DNA of 64,000 nucleotides from Amorphophallus konjac (lineage: Eukaryota > Streptophyta > Magnoliopsida > Alismatales > Araceae): contig JAHNEJ010000570.1 of NCBI GenBank assembly GCA_022559845.1, positions 120,901 to 184,900 on the forward strand, written 5' to 3'. The notes beneath the pieces were generated by a model. The model had not been told where the DNA came from, made no database searches, and was given only the letters and a program-made list of their open reading frames with translations. Positions 12,446 through 22,537 of the stretch are shown piece by piece. The translations under genes were made by a program, and so were the position numbers. Within the stretch, counting starts at the first letter, position 1. Every line of letters begins with the position of its first letter.

Positions 12446-12637
12446 TCAGGGGAAGAGGAGGACATAGGCCGACGCCTAGGATGGTAAGGATAGGAGAAGA
12501 TGGTGGAAACATAGTCAGGTGGTGGAAGGTACACCACCCAAGGATAAGAACGAGCAGAAGAAAAGATGAATGGACGGAGAAGGAGAGGAGGAAGTGGACC
12601 CCCAAGTGCGCAACTGACGGCCCTTGAACTTATGCCG

Positions 12638-14266
12638 TCACCTCTTCTTAGCAGAAATCTTCTCGAAACAACTCCGCCCGGCACAGACTCGGGCCTTCGG
12701 GCTTCTTGTCTTGCAATACTTTCTCAAATAACGGGCCCATCTGACAGACGGCCTGGCCCGATCATGAATATGCAGCTTCATCGAGATGGCTGCCCCTAGC
12801 TGCGCGGTGCTAACCTCAGAAGGACATTCCAGAACAGTTAACTCCTTGGGATGAGCATCAGGAGACAGCGGAGTTTTGTCATTCGGCACTAGAAGCATAA
12901 GATTCGGCATCTCCATTCGGCAATTGGGCATGAAGCACAACTCCCTTGCTAGAAGCGCAGGACGGAACTGAGGGAGGGTGATGTGCGGCGTTGACGTGGC
13001 CGATTCACCAATAAATCGAGGAAGATTACATAAGACGTGCAGAATGTCCCTGGAAAATGTAGAAGACATGGCCAATTTCCCCTTGAATGCTGAATTCATT
13101 AAACCTTTGGCTGCTGTGTGGGTTAGCACCATCCGGGCGAAAAACTCTTCTGGGCCAGTGCACTGAATAGCCATCAAGCGAGGGGTGATAACAACATCAA
13201 TCGTGAATTCTCCGGCGAGCAAAGAGATTGCCACTGGCCTCGCTTTTGAAGAAACTGGCACCAGTGCTAAGGAACTCTTCTCAACAACCATCTTCATAGC
13301 AAACGCAGGCTCCTGGTTCCCAAAATAGCCAAGGGCTAGGACTCGGATCGGCATGCGGGAAATAACATCCTAGATCTTGAAATGCACGATTGAAACCTGG
13401 CTTGGCTCCTTATCTCCCTTGGGACTAGACCCGAGGGGCACCAAAGGTAGAGTGTACCTGCTCTGCGAAGTGGGAAGTGGTAGAGGGAGGTTAGAAGGAG
13501 GAGGTTTGAAGGGCGCGAGTGGCGTTAGTGCAAGTGATGGAGAAATACTGATGATGATGGGCATGGGTGGAGGTAAAGGCAAAAGTGGAGGTATGGGTTT
13601 CGGGTCGGCCTGCTCGGGCTCAGAGGATGATGGCGAAAGAAGTGGCATCGGTCGCGGGGATGGTTGTGAAGGTGACGGAACAGGGATTATTACGAGGGGA
13701 GGTGATGAAGACAGTAGTGGTGACGGTAATGGGGATAATGGAGAAGGTGATGATGGAGATGTGGCCAATGGAGGTGGCGAAGATGGGGGTGGAGAAGGTG
13801 GTGGCAAAGGGGGTGACGTGGTTGATGGAGATGGTGAAGGCGAAGAGGAAGGAGGTGAAGGTAGGGGTGGGGAAGAAGGAGGAGAGGAAGGTAGTGGCGT
13901 AGTGGAGGAAGTGGCGGGTGGTGGCGCTCTTCGGCGTGTCTTTACAACACGTCGAGAGGCATTGGGGACAGGGGTGGTGGCGGAAACGGAGGGTGAAGGA
14001 GAAGTTGCCCGAGCGGAGGCTAGGGTAGGTAAAGGTGGTAGAGGAGATGGGATAGAGGAAGAAGTGGGTAACGGAGCAGGTATCTTATCAACTGAAGAAA
14101 CACCAGGGTGCCCCTGGCCTTGAAGTGGAGACGGTTGCCTAGGTGGCACGGCTTGCTGCTGCTGCTTGCTGCTGAGATCTGAAATAACTTGGCGCATGAT
14201 AGCCCAATCAATCATCTTCTGTCTTCCAAGTTGTAAACAAGTTTCGGAACTCGGGGCAGTCCTCAA
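12638..14266 (-). pseudogene. N1 Pro/Ser-rich linker and unknown ~240-residue domain
   Basis: One frame runs from 14266 to 12638 with a single TAG at 13370-13372. The first 300 residues include KMIDWAIMRQVISDLSSK, which continues gag after a frameshift, and then a long Pro/Ser-rich tract. After the stop comes a compact 239-residue stretch starting MPIRVLALGYFGNQEPAF, with blocks such as AISLLAGEFTIDVVITPRLM and LPQFRPALLARELCFMP. It has no DTG motif, zinc knuckle or RT motif, so I do not assign a family. Position after gag suggests it was the C-terminal part of a gag polyprotein or took the place of protease. One stop in 540 codons suggests fairly recent coding constraint. Confidence 0.5.
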
Positions 14267-15760
14267 TCAAATGCCCCTGTTGACGATGGAATTCACAGAA
14301 CTGGAACAAATTCCCGACCGCGGGTCGGCAGGGCATAACCGGAGGGAGTTGCAACGCATGGGTGGCCATCAGAGCCCTGAAAACATCTGTAAGAGATTCC
14401 GGCAACGGGGAGTGAGAAGCCCGCTTCGGGCAAGGCGATGCCGAGGGATATGAAAAGGTAGTGGGGATGGTAGCGGAGGTTGCGTAGGTAAGGGGGATTG
14501 CGTAGGCGAAGGCGGAGGGCTAGAATGATGTGGAGGCGTGGAGGGAGTGGGAATGTAATGGACGGCATCTACCCGCTCTGGGTGTAGTGTTTCCTTGACC
14601 GGAGGTGGAGGGGTGTGGGGAGATAAAATAGCGGAGGGCTGACTCGTGCAGGGTTGGTATGCGGTGGAGCACATGGAGGTATAGGGATGTGGGGGAGCGG
14701 AAGGCCGACTCGTGGAGGGATATGTAGTGGAGGGTTGACCCATGGTGGATGGGGAAGAGAAGGGATATGTGGAAGGTGACGGTGGAGGAGACTCATGGTC
14801 AAAGGAAACTAGGAGTTGTTGGCTAACGAAGCGGGCTCGATTGTACAGCTGTTGCCAGGATGTAATATCATTCAGGGCTAAGATGCACCTGAGCTCGGGC
14901 GTTGCATTAGAAATAACCATCTTGATCTGCTCGCCCTCCGGAATATGCCCCGGGACTTGCGCGACTAGGCGACGCCAGCGGTCGGCAAACGTGGAGAATT
15001 CCTCGCCGGGCTTCATCTTCTCATGGGCCAGATCAACCATAGAATGTCTGGGCCCAACCTGATCCTGGTACTGCTGAATAAATCTTGCTTGAACGGCTTG
15101 AAAATTCATCATCTACTCTTGCGGCAATGTAAAGAACCAATCCTTGGCCGAGCCCTCTAAAGATAGGCCAAACAAATAGGCCATCAGGCGTTGATCATGC
15201 TGGAACTGGGCCGACTCATATAAGATCTTCTTCAAATGGACATAGGGGTCACCAATTCCACCATAGCGACGATAAGCCGGTATCTATTGATGTGGTGGAA
15301 GTTGAAGACCTTGAAAGGCAAAAGGGATATCCAAGGAAGTCTGAGATTTGATTCAGCGTTGCAATTCATCAAGCTGGCGTTGGGCCTGAATGAACATCTC
15401 CTCGGTAGGAAGAGTCCGAGAAGGGTATGGGTCAGCTTGAGCAAGAGAGGATGAATTTAAACCATGACAATGATGATGGACCGGATAAGGGGATCCGGCC
15501 TAAGAAGAAGCAAAGCCCATTCCAGGAATGGAGGAATGCATGGGCTTGGAAGAATTATGAAGGTGAAAATGAGAATCGATTGGGTTAACAGCAGCACGGG
15601 CGGGATAAGAAGGCCCGTTAACAGAACAGGGTCCACTGGAGGAGTAAGGAGATGGGCCCGCATGGGAAGAGGAATCCACACGGGGGTAAGAAGATGGAGA
15701 AGTATAGGAATAAGGTATAGGGGAGATGTGCTCCATGGGGAGAATGGAGACCTTATACAA
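14208..15760 (-). pseudogene. gag: N1 gag (retrotransposon gag domain, zinc-knuckle-like motif)
   Basis: A start at 15760 gives a Ser/Pro-rich N-terminus, then the Tat-type gag core: YLFGLSLEGSAKDWFFTLP, ARFIQQYQDQVG, LAHEKMKPGEEFSTFADRWR, PELRCILALNDITSWQQLYN. The T2 gag has matching blocks (LVTEKMKLDEDF..FANRWR). Toward the end, FCEFHRQQGHLIEDCPEF (about 14300) matches the Cys-His knuckle of Tat gag. Stops at about 15505, 15365, 15290 and 15112, and frame changes near 14370 and 14215, show decay. Gag would form the virus-like particle. The exact start codon is uncertain. Confidence 0.8.
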
Positions 15761-16960
15761 TGAATTTCAAATGAATACAAGGAGGGAAATGAACCTAGGA
15801 CAAATGCAGCTAAATGGAGACACACGAAGATGAACTAGACCCAATGAGCCTAATCTGACAAAAAGATGCAAATGATGACACTGTGCAACATACAATGGAG
15901 GAGAGAGATGAAAAAAAAGAATCAACCAATTACCCAAACAGATTCCAAATGGTGCGCGAAGATTTTTATAAGTTCTCTTTTAGGACCTTAATGGATTAAT
16001 TAAAATGTGAATTCACTCAATAACAAGGTACCTAAACAGGGTGAGAATGGAGAACTGGCAGATTCTAAAGGACTCTCTCTCGCACGAATGCAGACCCTAG
16101 ACTAGGGGGTGGTATGGTACAACCTGCCCGGTGTCCGTGTGGGAATCCACGGCTCACGGGGGCTTACGGAGGCCCTCGGCGAGGTCCCCTAGTTGGCTCC
16201 AAGGAGTATGGAGACGAGAGGAAACCCTACCTCGGCAGGAATGCGACTAACTATGAATGAAATGCATGAATCCTATGCGCACCGGAGTGCATGCAAAATC
16301 TAGCCTAGAAACTAACAAGCAATGATCAAATCAAATATGTAAGAGGTGAAAGCAAGTATACAACAATGATATAGGAGCAGGGGGAGATCAATAATCAGCA
16401 CCAAGTATCATAAAAAGCATATAACGTGGCAATGAAAGAGAAGCACGGGTGCACTGTAGCATGACAAGGACGGTCTCTGTAAGACCGCTCAGGGAGATAG
16501 ACGGTCTTTATACGACCGTATAATACAGGGAGTAACGACAAAATAACAGGCAAATCAGAGAACGATAGAATGACAGAGGAAGAATACAGAAGCGTACCAG
16601 GTTGAACGGTCCACTAAAAACCGCGTCAGAACTAGAGCGGCCCTGAAACCACCGTATGACATGAATCCACCCAACACCGAAACACACCTGAGCCAGCACG
16701 ATGGACGGGTAAAGACAGGCCGTATAACCGCTGAACGGGCGACAGGAGACCGCTCGAGACCGCAGATTGGGGGGAGAAGTGGCACTGTCCGCAGAGAAGG
16801 GCAGGTGGAGTACGGCCGCACAATACTTGGACGGCACCTGGGGATCCGCACATGCTCCGGAGGACAGAGACCGCACCAAGATCAACCTGAAATTACTTCG
16901 AAAAGAGGACTAACAAAGCACAAGAAAGGGTCAGCAAATCACTAACACGATGGGCACTAG
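15761..16960 (-). other. N1 5' leader with CGGTC hairpin units
   Basis: This is noncoding sequence between PBS and gag. At 16468-16860 there are CGGTC/GACCG units (for example GACGGTCT-ctgta-AGACCG at 16469 and GACGGTCTTTATACGACCGT at 16500). The conserved 76-nt element at 16120-16195 lies nearer gag. No upstream ORF with a recognisable domain is present. Confidence 0.6.
16120..16195 (-). promoter_or_regulatory. Candidate structured RNA element in the N1 leader (76 nt)
   Basis: Read on the minus strand, CAACTAG at one end can pair with CAGGTTG at the other. Inside are a hairpin GGGC-ctccgtaa-GCCC and a hairpin CCGTG-gattccca-CACGG. The same layout, loop sequences and length recur in T2 (31001-31075) and K1 (42362-42438, 50023-50099), with stem bases changed on both sides. 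It lacks tRNA A and B boxes. Confidence 0.6.
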
Positions 16961-16980
16961 GTGTCCCACCGTGATCGCCA
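16961..16980 (-). promoter_or_regulatory. N1 primer-binding site region
   Basis: TGGCGATCACGGTGGGACAC on the minus strand begins 10 bases inside the 5' LTR. T3 (33812) and T2 (31596) have closely similar sequences at the same place. The TGG start fits a tRNA 3' CCA end; which tRNA it pairs with I cannot state. Confidence 0.7.
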
Positions 16981-16990
16981 AAAAATGGGC

Positions 16991-18754
16991 TGTTGACATG
17001 TTCGTTCTGTTTTGACTCCTCGTTGGCTTAAAAGATGATGTCTTCTCTCTCCTTCTACTAAATCGATGTGTAAAGTAAATGGGAACAGCAGAAGGAGAAC
17101 AGAAGAGTGTAAATAACCGTGATCGCCACCAAGGTGCCTAATGTGATTGACACACCGTACCTTGGAAAGAGAGGGAGACACTCGCCTTAAAATCAGCACT
17201 GCAGGGGATGAACGGCCCGTGAAGAACCGCCTGTGATGTTGGACGGTCGCACGACAGACCGCTCTTCAGTGCTGCAGAGGACGCGGGATAAGGAACTTCT
17301 GGAAGATGAACGGCTCTGACCCGACCGCAAGACGAAGAAGAACGGTCCAGAGGAAACCGCACGTCTCTGTGAACGGCTAAGTAGGGACCGCACAAGACCA
17401 CCACGCCAGAAGTTGCAAAAGGGTCCAACCTCCACCCTCTCTGGCTGGCCAGAAAGGATGGGCCTCGTGTTCGTGAGTTGCTGACCTGCGAAACAGAGTG
17501 TAAACACAAAAAGAAAACCCAAGTTAGAACTATAGAGTGTAGTAGATGCTAAAACGGAAATGAATGATCATAACTAAATGAAGTGGAGGATACCTGGGGA
17601 GTTTTAAACCCCTGGGGGCGTCAAAAAAACGTGGGAGGATGTGTGAATGATAGTGCAAGTGAAGAAAAATGAGGAGAATGATGTGTAGAAACAAACATGC
17701 AATGAGAAGAAAATGAGATTATCCAAAGCAAAGAGGCTCAAGACTACGATGACTCCCTGAACCGGAGGCCTATATGGACGTAGAAGGCCTCCCTCCCTGG
17801 TCGTAGGTCGCTCAAGGATTCGGCAGGGCTTCACCGTCGACCAAAATCTCCCCCCTTTTCGAAGAGGACCTCTAGGGTCTATTTATAGAGCCTAGAAAAC
17901 CAGCCCCGAAATTAGGGTTTACATTCATTTTTAGGTCAAGATTATCAAACAAAAGTTGGAGATAATTGAGTTATCTCTCATCCAGAAGAAACGGCATTGA
18001 AAAAGACTCTATATTCGAGAAGAAATCTCGGATAAAGCCCGGGGACAAGTCCACTGATAGAGAGAGAAAATCCTTGAATTCTTCAGAGTTCGCAGGATTA
18101 AACGGTCTCACGATAGACCGCTCAACCAGTTGGGCGATCCGTCAAGAACGTCCAACTCAGGCGGTGATAATTCCAAAAATAGGATAATCATCCACTAATT
18201 ATCCATTAACCAACCGAAATGGTCACCGTTGGACTCTCATAGATAAACGGTCTGATATTAACCGTCCACAATGATGAGCGGCCAAGTATTATCCGTTTAA
18301 CTCCTGTCGGTGATAAATGAATAAAACGATAATTATCTGAGAGACATTTAGGCTTTAGGACTCTAGAAGAAGAACGGTTCACTCCAGACCGTTCATCATG
18401 TTGAACGGCTAGGATTCAACCGCATAAGCCCTTGTCAGTGGAAATTCAGAAAATTAACCAAAATATTCCAAAATAGGTGGACGGTCCACAGGCAACCGCA
18501 CATTGATTGAGCGGCCAGGGATGAACCGCACATGTGTATGGGCGCTTGAAACTCGTAGAAAAGCCCGATCAACCACAACCAAGGCCCATTAAGCCCAGAA
18601 TTGAAACAAACCTAGCCAGGGAGGGAGGCTACCCATAAAACTGGCCCAAAATATGCCTGAAAAATAGCCCCAACGAGTGATGGACAACTCGAGACATCAA
18701 CAAATGGGAGTAAGAGGAACGACTCAACTTATCGGCAAAAAACGGGTGTCAACA
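16991..18754 (-). repeat. N1 5' LTR (1764 bp)
   Basis: This is the copy next to the PBS and therefore the 5' LTR of the minus-strand element. It has the same hairpin units as the other copy (for example 18102-18122 and 18244-18268). The LTR pair differs by scattered substitutions and short indels, so the insertion is not very recent. Confidence 0.93.
17879..17888 (-). promoter_or_regulatory. TATA box of the N1 5' LTR (likely element promoter)
   Basis: CTATAAATAG on the minus strand, about 870 bases into the LTR. This copy would drive genomic RNA, giving a leader that crosses the PBS and the structured element at 16120-16195. Confidence 0.6.
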
Positions 18755-18759
18755 AATAG
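18755..18759. repeat. Target site duplication of N1, right (AATAG)
   Basis: AATAG directly follows GGGTGTCAACA, the LTR end, and matches 7404-7408. Confidence 0.92.
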
Positions 18760-18802
18760 GAATAGAAGCATATAACATAGGCATGAATTTAAAATTGCAT
18801 AC

Positions 18803-20432
18803 CTGAAGGAATGGTGCGAAGTCGCTGACGGTCGTCTCCCTCCCTGTCCCGGTTGATAGGTCGGCGATAAGGTGGGCCAGTAGGGCCGCACCCGAGGCAT
18901 ACCTCCCCACCTGGCTCAAGTCCTCCAAGACACTCAAGAAACGATAGTTCATGTCATTTCCCTTCGTGCCCAGTAGCAGCCTCCCCATCATAAGAAAGAG
19001 AAACCTCCTAAGGTCCAATTCTGCTCTCTCTCTCTCTGCGTAGGGTCTGAACAAAAGGTGGCCCCTGCTCTCCCGGCCATCCTCGTTGCAAAGTCTTCGA
19101 GGGACTCACCCGTCCTCGGGCATCCCCCTCCCAATAATAGGGACTCCATAAGCTCTGCCCTATCTACCATCCTACAGTCTCTAGGCCCCTCTGCTACAGT
19201 AGAAAGGTCCAAGAGTCGGCGGGCCCGCTCCTGGTAGTCGGGGTAGGTCACCCCACTCACCGCCTCGCCATCAACCCGTAGCCCGGTGATCCTAACTACG
19301 TCCTCTAGGGAGGGGACCATGTGCCCCCACGGCATCAAGAACACCCGGCTGACCCTATCCCATCTCTCCCTCAATACCTGGATGAGTATCAGGTCCAGGC
19401 GGAATGGCTCGATGCTGAGGAATGGCCCGAAATCCATCTTCCTCAGCCGCTCCCTCTGAAACTCTGGGAGCCCCTGGTAGGCGGCATGGACAAGCACCCA
19501 GGAAATGCGGGTCTTCATCACCCCCTACAAAGCACAAGCATAGAATATGTCAATAAGAAGGTTTTCTGCGTCCACCTTCGTGGCCGCTATTTCCTTTTGG
19601 CGTCCGCAATGAAGGCCACTATTTCTTCTCCCTATATTTCTGATAAAAATAAAAAATGGATTTTCGACATCCACCTTTGAGGCCGCTATTTCCTTTTAAC
19701 GCCTACACCAATGGTCGCTATTTCATTTTCCTATTTTCTTTGATAAAAGACCAAAAAATGTTTTTATGCTTCTAGCCAAAAGGGTATGTTTTTTTTTTTG
19801 CATCTGTTATGAACGCCGTTATTTGTTCTAACCCTTTTTTCAAAAGAAAAACATTTGACGTTCACCTAGGTGGACGTTTATTGTGTTCAGCGTCCACCCC
19901 AGTGGATGCCATTTCTTCATCTTCTTCCTCCCGACCATCACTCGCCCTAATCATTCTAAAGGCAATAAAAAGAAGAAAGTTGGGGGAAGACTCACCTTCT
20001 TTGGGGCCGCTTGGTCCACCGCCCCCCGCAGTGGCCGGCGGGGAGCTTGCCGCCGCCGACGAGGGGCTGCCACTGCCGTTTCCACCGCTGCCGCTTGCTC
20101 CGTCGGGGGCGTCTCCACCACATCTTCCTCCGCCGCTCCTTCTTCTCCTCCTTCCTCTTCCTCCTCTCCTCCTTCCTCTCTTTCACCCTCCGTTTCTTCC
20201 CCTTCCTCTTCCCTTTCCTCCTCCATCATCGTAACTATCTCTACCGTCGGGGGCTCCTCCACCACCGCTTGCTCCGTTGCCTCCTCATCCCCCTCCTCTA
20301 TCATTGGGAGCTCTCCGACCGCCTGCTCCCCGTCTCCTCCACCGCTACGTCGTCCTCATCCCCGAGGTCCACCACTGTCGGCGTCGCGACACGGCGGCGT
20401 TTGCCCGGTGAAGAACCGCCCATATACATCAT
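18803..20432 (-). pseudogene. PMD-II, exons 1-2: acidic N-terminus and plant mobile domain
   Basis: Exon 1 (about 20432-19996) begins MMYMGGSSPGKRRR, has a frameshift near 20302, then a very acidic Glu-rich stretch, and ends at a perfect AAG/GTGAGT donor. Intron 1 is 19995-19525, with acceptor TTTGTAG. Exon 2 (19524-18803) opens with GVMKTRISWVLVHAAYQGLP and contains WDRVSRVFLMPWGHMVPS and LEDVVRITGLRVDGEAVSG, the typical start of the aminotransferase-like plant mobile domain. A frameshift near 19050 moves the reading into GRLLLGTKGNDMNYRFLSVL. It ends at a CAG/GTATGC donor, and N1 lies in the following intron. I chose the first ATG of the exon-1 frame after the upstream leader-like sequence; the start is uncertain. 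Confidence 0.72.
19560..19960. repeat. GACGC-type hairpin array within PMD-II intron 1
   Basis: Repeated units of the form GCGTCCACC, short loop, GGTGG or GGCCGC, then CTATTTC and a T-rich run lie about 40-60 bases apart (for example near 19568, 19602, 19669, 19708, 19856 and 19890). Each can form a short imperfect hairpin. Related units appear in the T1 and T3 LTRs. Confidence 0.55.
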
Positions 20433-21024
20433 CGAGAAAGAGGGAAAGAAGGGGGTGTGAGAGAAAAGGGCCTGGGAAGGGTTTCGTGTGAATAGCAGAA
20501 GGAGTAAAGAGAGGAATGAAGAATGAACGAGGGAAGAAAAAGAAGAAGAAGAGGGAAGGGCACCCGTTAGGTGTTCAGTTACGAAAGGAATCTGCGTTCT
20601 CATTGGAGGAGGCTTATTTTTATTTTTTGGAAATTAAATGAATTAGAGGCTTTGTGTGAGGACGCCCTTTATAAAAAGGCGCGATTTGAAAATGAAATAA
20701 TTCCAAGAATGAGCGTTTGGATTGAGAGGCGTTATTTATGGAAATTATATTTCTGAAGGAATATTTTACCAGTAAGAGTCCTCATATGCGGACGCTGATT
20801 TTGAAAGTTGTTTTTTTTAAAACTCAGGAAATGGCAAATAATTGGCAGCTTTTGTAACGGACGCACTTTTAAAGAGCGGCTTGGACGTGGGATGCCATTT
20901 CACTAGGTGCAATAATTGTGGAAGTCGCAGTAGATCATTCATGATTTTGGGAATTCTCAGTCATTGATTTGGCTCAAGGAAATAAAGGATTGATTTTATT
21001 GAAATGAAGTGAAAGATACATCAT
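20433..21024. other. Spacer between PMD-I and PMD-II
   Basis: This holds the 5' flank of PMD-II and the 3' flank of PMD-I, with more GACGC-type units at about 20650-20900 (GGACGCCC, GAGGCGTTATTTATGG, GGACGCTGATTTTG, GGACGCACTTTTAAAG). No gene is seen. Confidence 0.5.
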
Positions 21025-22537
21025 TCAATGAGCCACTTGGGCCCTCAATTTCCTAAGTCCCCTCACATACATTTCCCTCATCTCACTATCTTCTTCTATC
21101 TGCTCCACTGGTTTGTGCAGCTTGCACACCCTCCAGAGAGCTTTGATGGTGTCAACCTCTTCTTCATCTTCCTGGCTAAGAGTTTCCTCTTCTTGATGGA
21201 TGGAAGATGAGAGGCATCCTCCATGTGATGACGTGGCATGCCCAGTTGAGAAAGGCACCGATGAGCATTGTACAACAAGAAATATGTGGCGCCAATAAGT
21301 CAGAGTTCCACACCAGGGGAGAGCTAGACACGAAGATCTTGAGTTTTGAGGAAGCCCGGTGCACGAGTAAACATCGTCCAGGGCATGATCTTGAAGTGCT
21401 CGCGCCAGTCCACCCTTTTCTTCAGCCCGGGCACCCTATTGACCACCCTGTCACTCAGTCCAAGAACCCCTGTCATATAGTAGAGTGGGCTTCTGGAGAA
21501 GATCTTGGATGACTGTTGAGATTCACCACATGGGTCGAATTTGAGGTGAAGATCCACCCAACTGGTAAAAAGAAGCATGGACCCATGCAAGGGCCAGCCC
21601 ATGGCAACTTAAGTTAGCCCACTGTAGAGGTAAGCAAGGACTACAGGGCCCATCCTCTTTCCTTCCCAGATCGCACTGATCGCACTCATCTATTCCTCTT
21701 CTAAGAAATCATCTGCCGTCGGGAACAATAGGGCTCCCGCTAGGCAGATCATGAAAGCCTTCATTACGCTCTCCATGTCTTCCTCTTTAGCTTGACTCAT
21801 TTGCTTGTACACCCATGCTGCAAGCTTCATCAGATTAATCCCCTTGTTCACTCTGATTTGACCCATGATGTTGGAGCTTGGGATTAGGCTGGCAAGGATT
21901 TCCGTGGCACTTATGGGTTGGGTCATAGACGCCATCTTCTCTTCATCCCCTTGCTTCAACCTCTTTAGTCCAAGCAGCATCTCTGTCTCTTCTAGCAACA
22001 CGGTGGCTTCAAATGTAGGGAATAAGAATGTGTGGGTGTCAAGATGCCATATCTCCACGAGGGCGCCAATCACGGCCCAGTCCAAATGCACATCCTGGTA
22101 GTCTTTTGCATGGGTAACCAATCCCAAGAGATGCCACTTCGACAAGTAAGAACGCATGTCAAGTGTGATTTTGGACATGAGCAATGGGTGCCATTTGTTT
22201 TTAGTGTATCTTCTTGCACCCGGGATGTTAGGGTAGTCCTGAAAAGAGAAAGAAATAGAAAGGTTAAGAAACATCATGGAAGCTGCAAGGTGAAAGTGAA
22301 AGTGCTTGCAGAAGCAATGTGAAGGGAGCCTTAATTAGTCCTGATGGTATGGCGTGAAGGAGGAAGATAATGTGAGTTCAAGGATTTTGAGAAGTTAACA
22401 TATGTAGCAGTAAGTAAGGGCAAAGGAGAACGAACCTGGTTAGCCAAAATTCTCCTGTTTATATGGCCACTGATTTCGCTAATCCTGGGCAAAGCGATCC
22501 TGGGCCTTTTCTCCTGGCGTTGAGTCAAACGTTCCAT
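21025..22537 (-). pseudogene. PMD-I: second plant-mobile-domain-like antisense gene, two exons
   Basis: Exon 1 (22537-22436) encodes exactly 34 codons from MERLTQRQEK and ends CAG/GTTCGT. Intron 22435-22239 has acceptor CTCTTTTCAG. Exon 2 starts DYPNIPGARRYTKNKWHP and reads DWAVIGALVEIWHLDTHTF, then LLEETEMLLGLKRL. This resembles the retroelement-borne mobile-domain relatives often labelled DUF7745; that label is from memory. In-frame stops lie near 21689 (TAG), 21609 (TAA) and 21324 (TAG). A frameshift near 21260 leads to an acidic C-terminus ending at 21025. It lies upstream of PMD-II in the same orientation, so T1 carries two different mobile-domain genes in tandem. Confidence 0.65.

Larger units (their letters stand above)
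7409..18754 (-). mobile_element. N1: complete non-autonomous Tat-like LTR retrotransposon (gag, no pol)
   Basis: Two long direct repeats (7409-9174 and 16991-18754) begin TGTTGACATG and end GTGTCAACA on the plus strand, and AATAG flanks the whole unit on both sides. PBS and PPT show that the element reads on the minus strand. The 7.8-kb interior has gag, a Pro-rich linker and an unknown domain, but no protease, RT, RNase H or integrase in any frame. It should therefore depend on enzymes from a related element; T2 has a similar PBS, gag and LTR R-U5. It is inserted in the intron between exons 2 and 3 of PMD-II, which proves it is younger than T1. Confidence 0.93.

Noticed and set aside
12070..12684. 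A 204-codon minus-strand ORF after the N1 unknown domain
   Set aside because: Its repeated PRPCRV-like peptide is only the translation of the hairpin array; frame choice looks accidental.
13377..14123. A 248-codon Gly/Glu-rich plus-strand ORF
   Set aside because: It is the antisense shadow of the Pro/Ser-rich N1 gag linker.
16120..16195. A tRNA or tRNA-derived SINE, because of the 76-nt length and closing stem
   Set aside because: There are no A-box or B-box promoter sequences, no clear anticodon arm and no CCA-type end; the likeness is only in size and rough shape.
19809..20491. Long plus-strand Ser/Pro-rich ORFs
   Set aside because: They mirror the acidic Glu-rich exon 1 of PMD-II on the other strand, which has splice sites and gene context.
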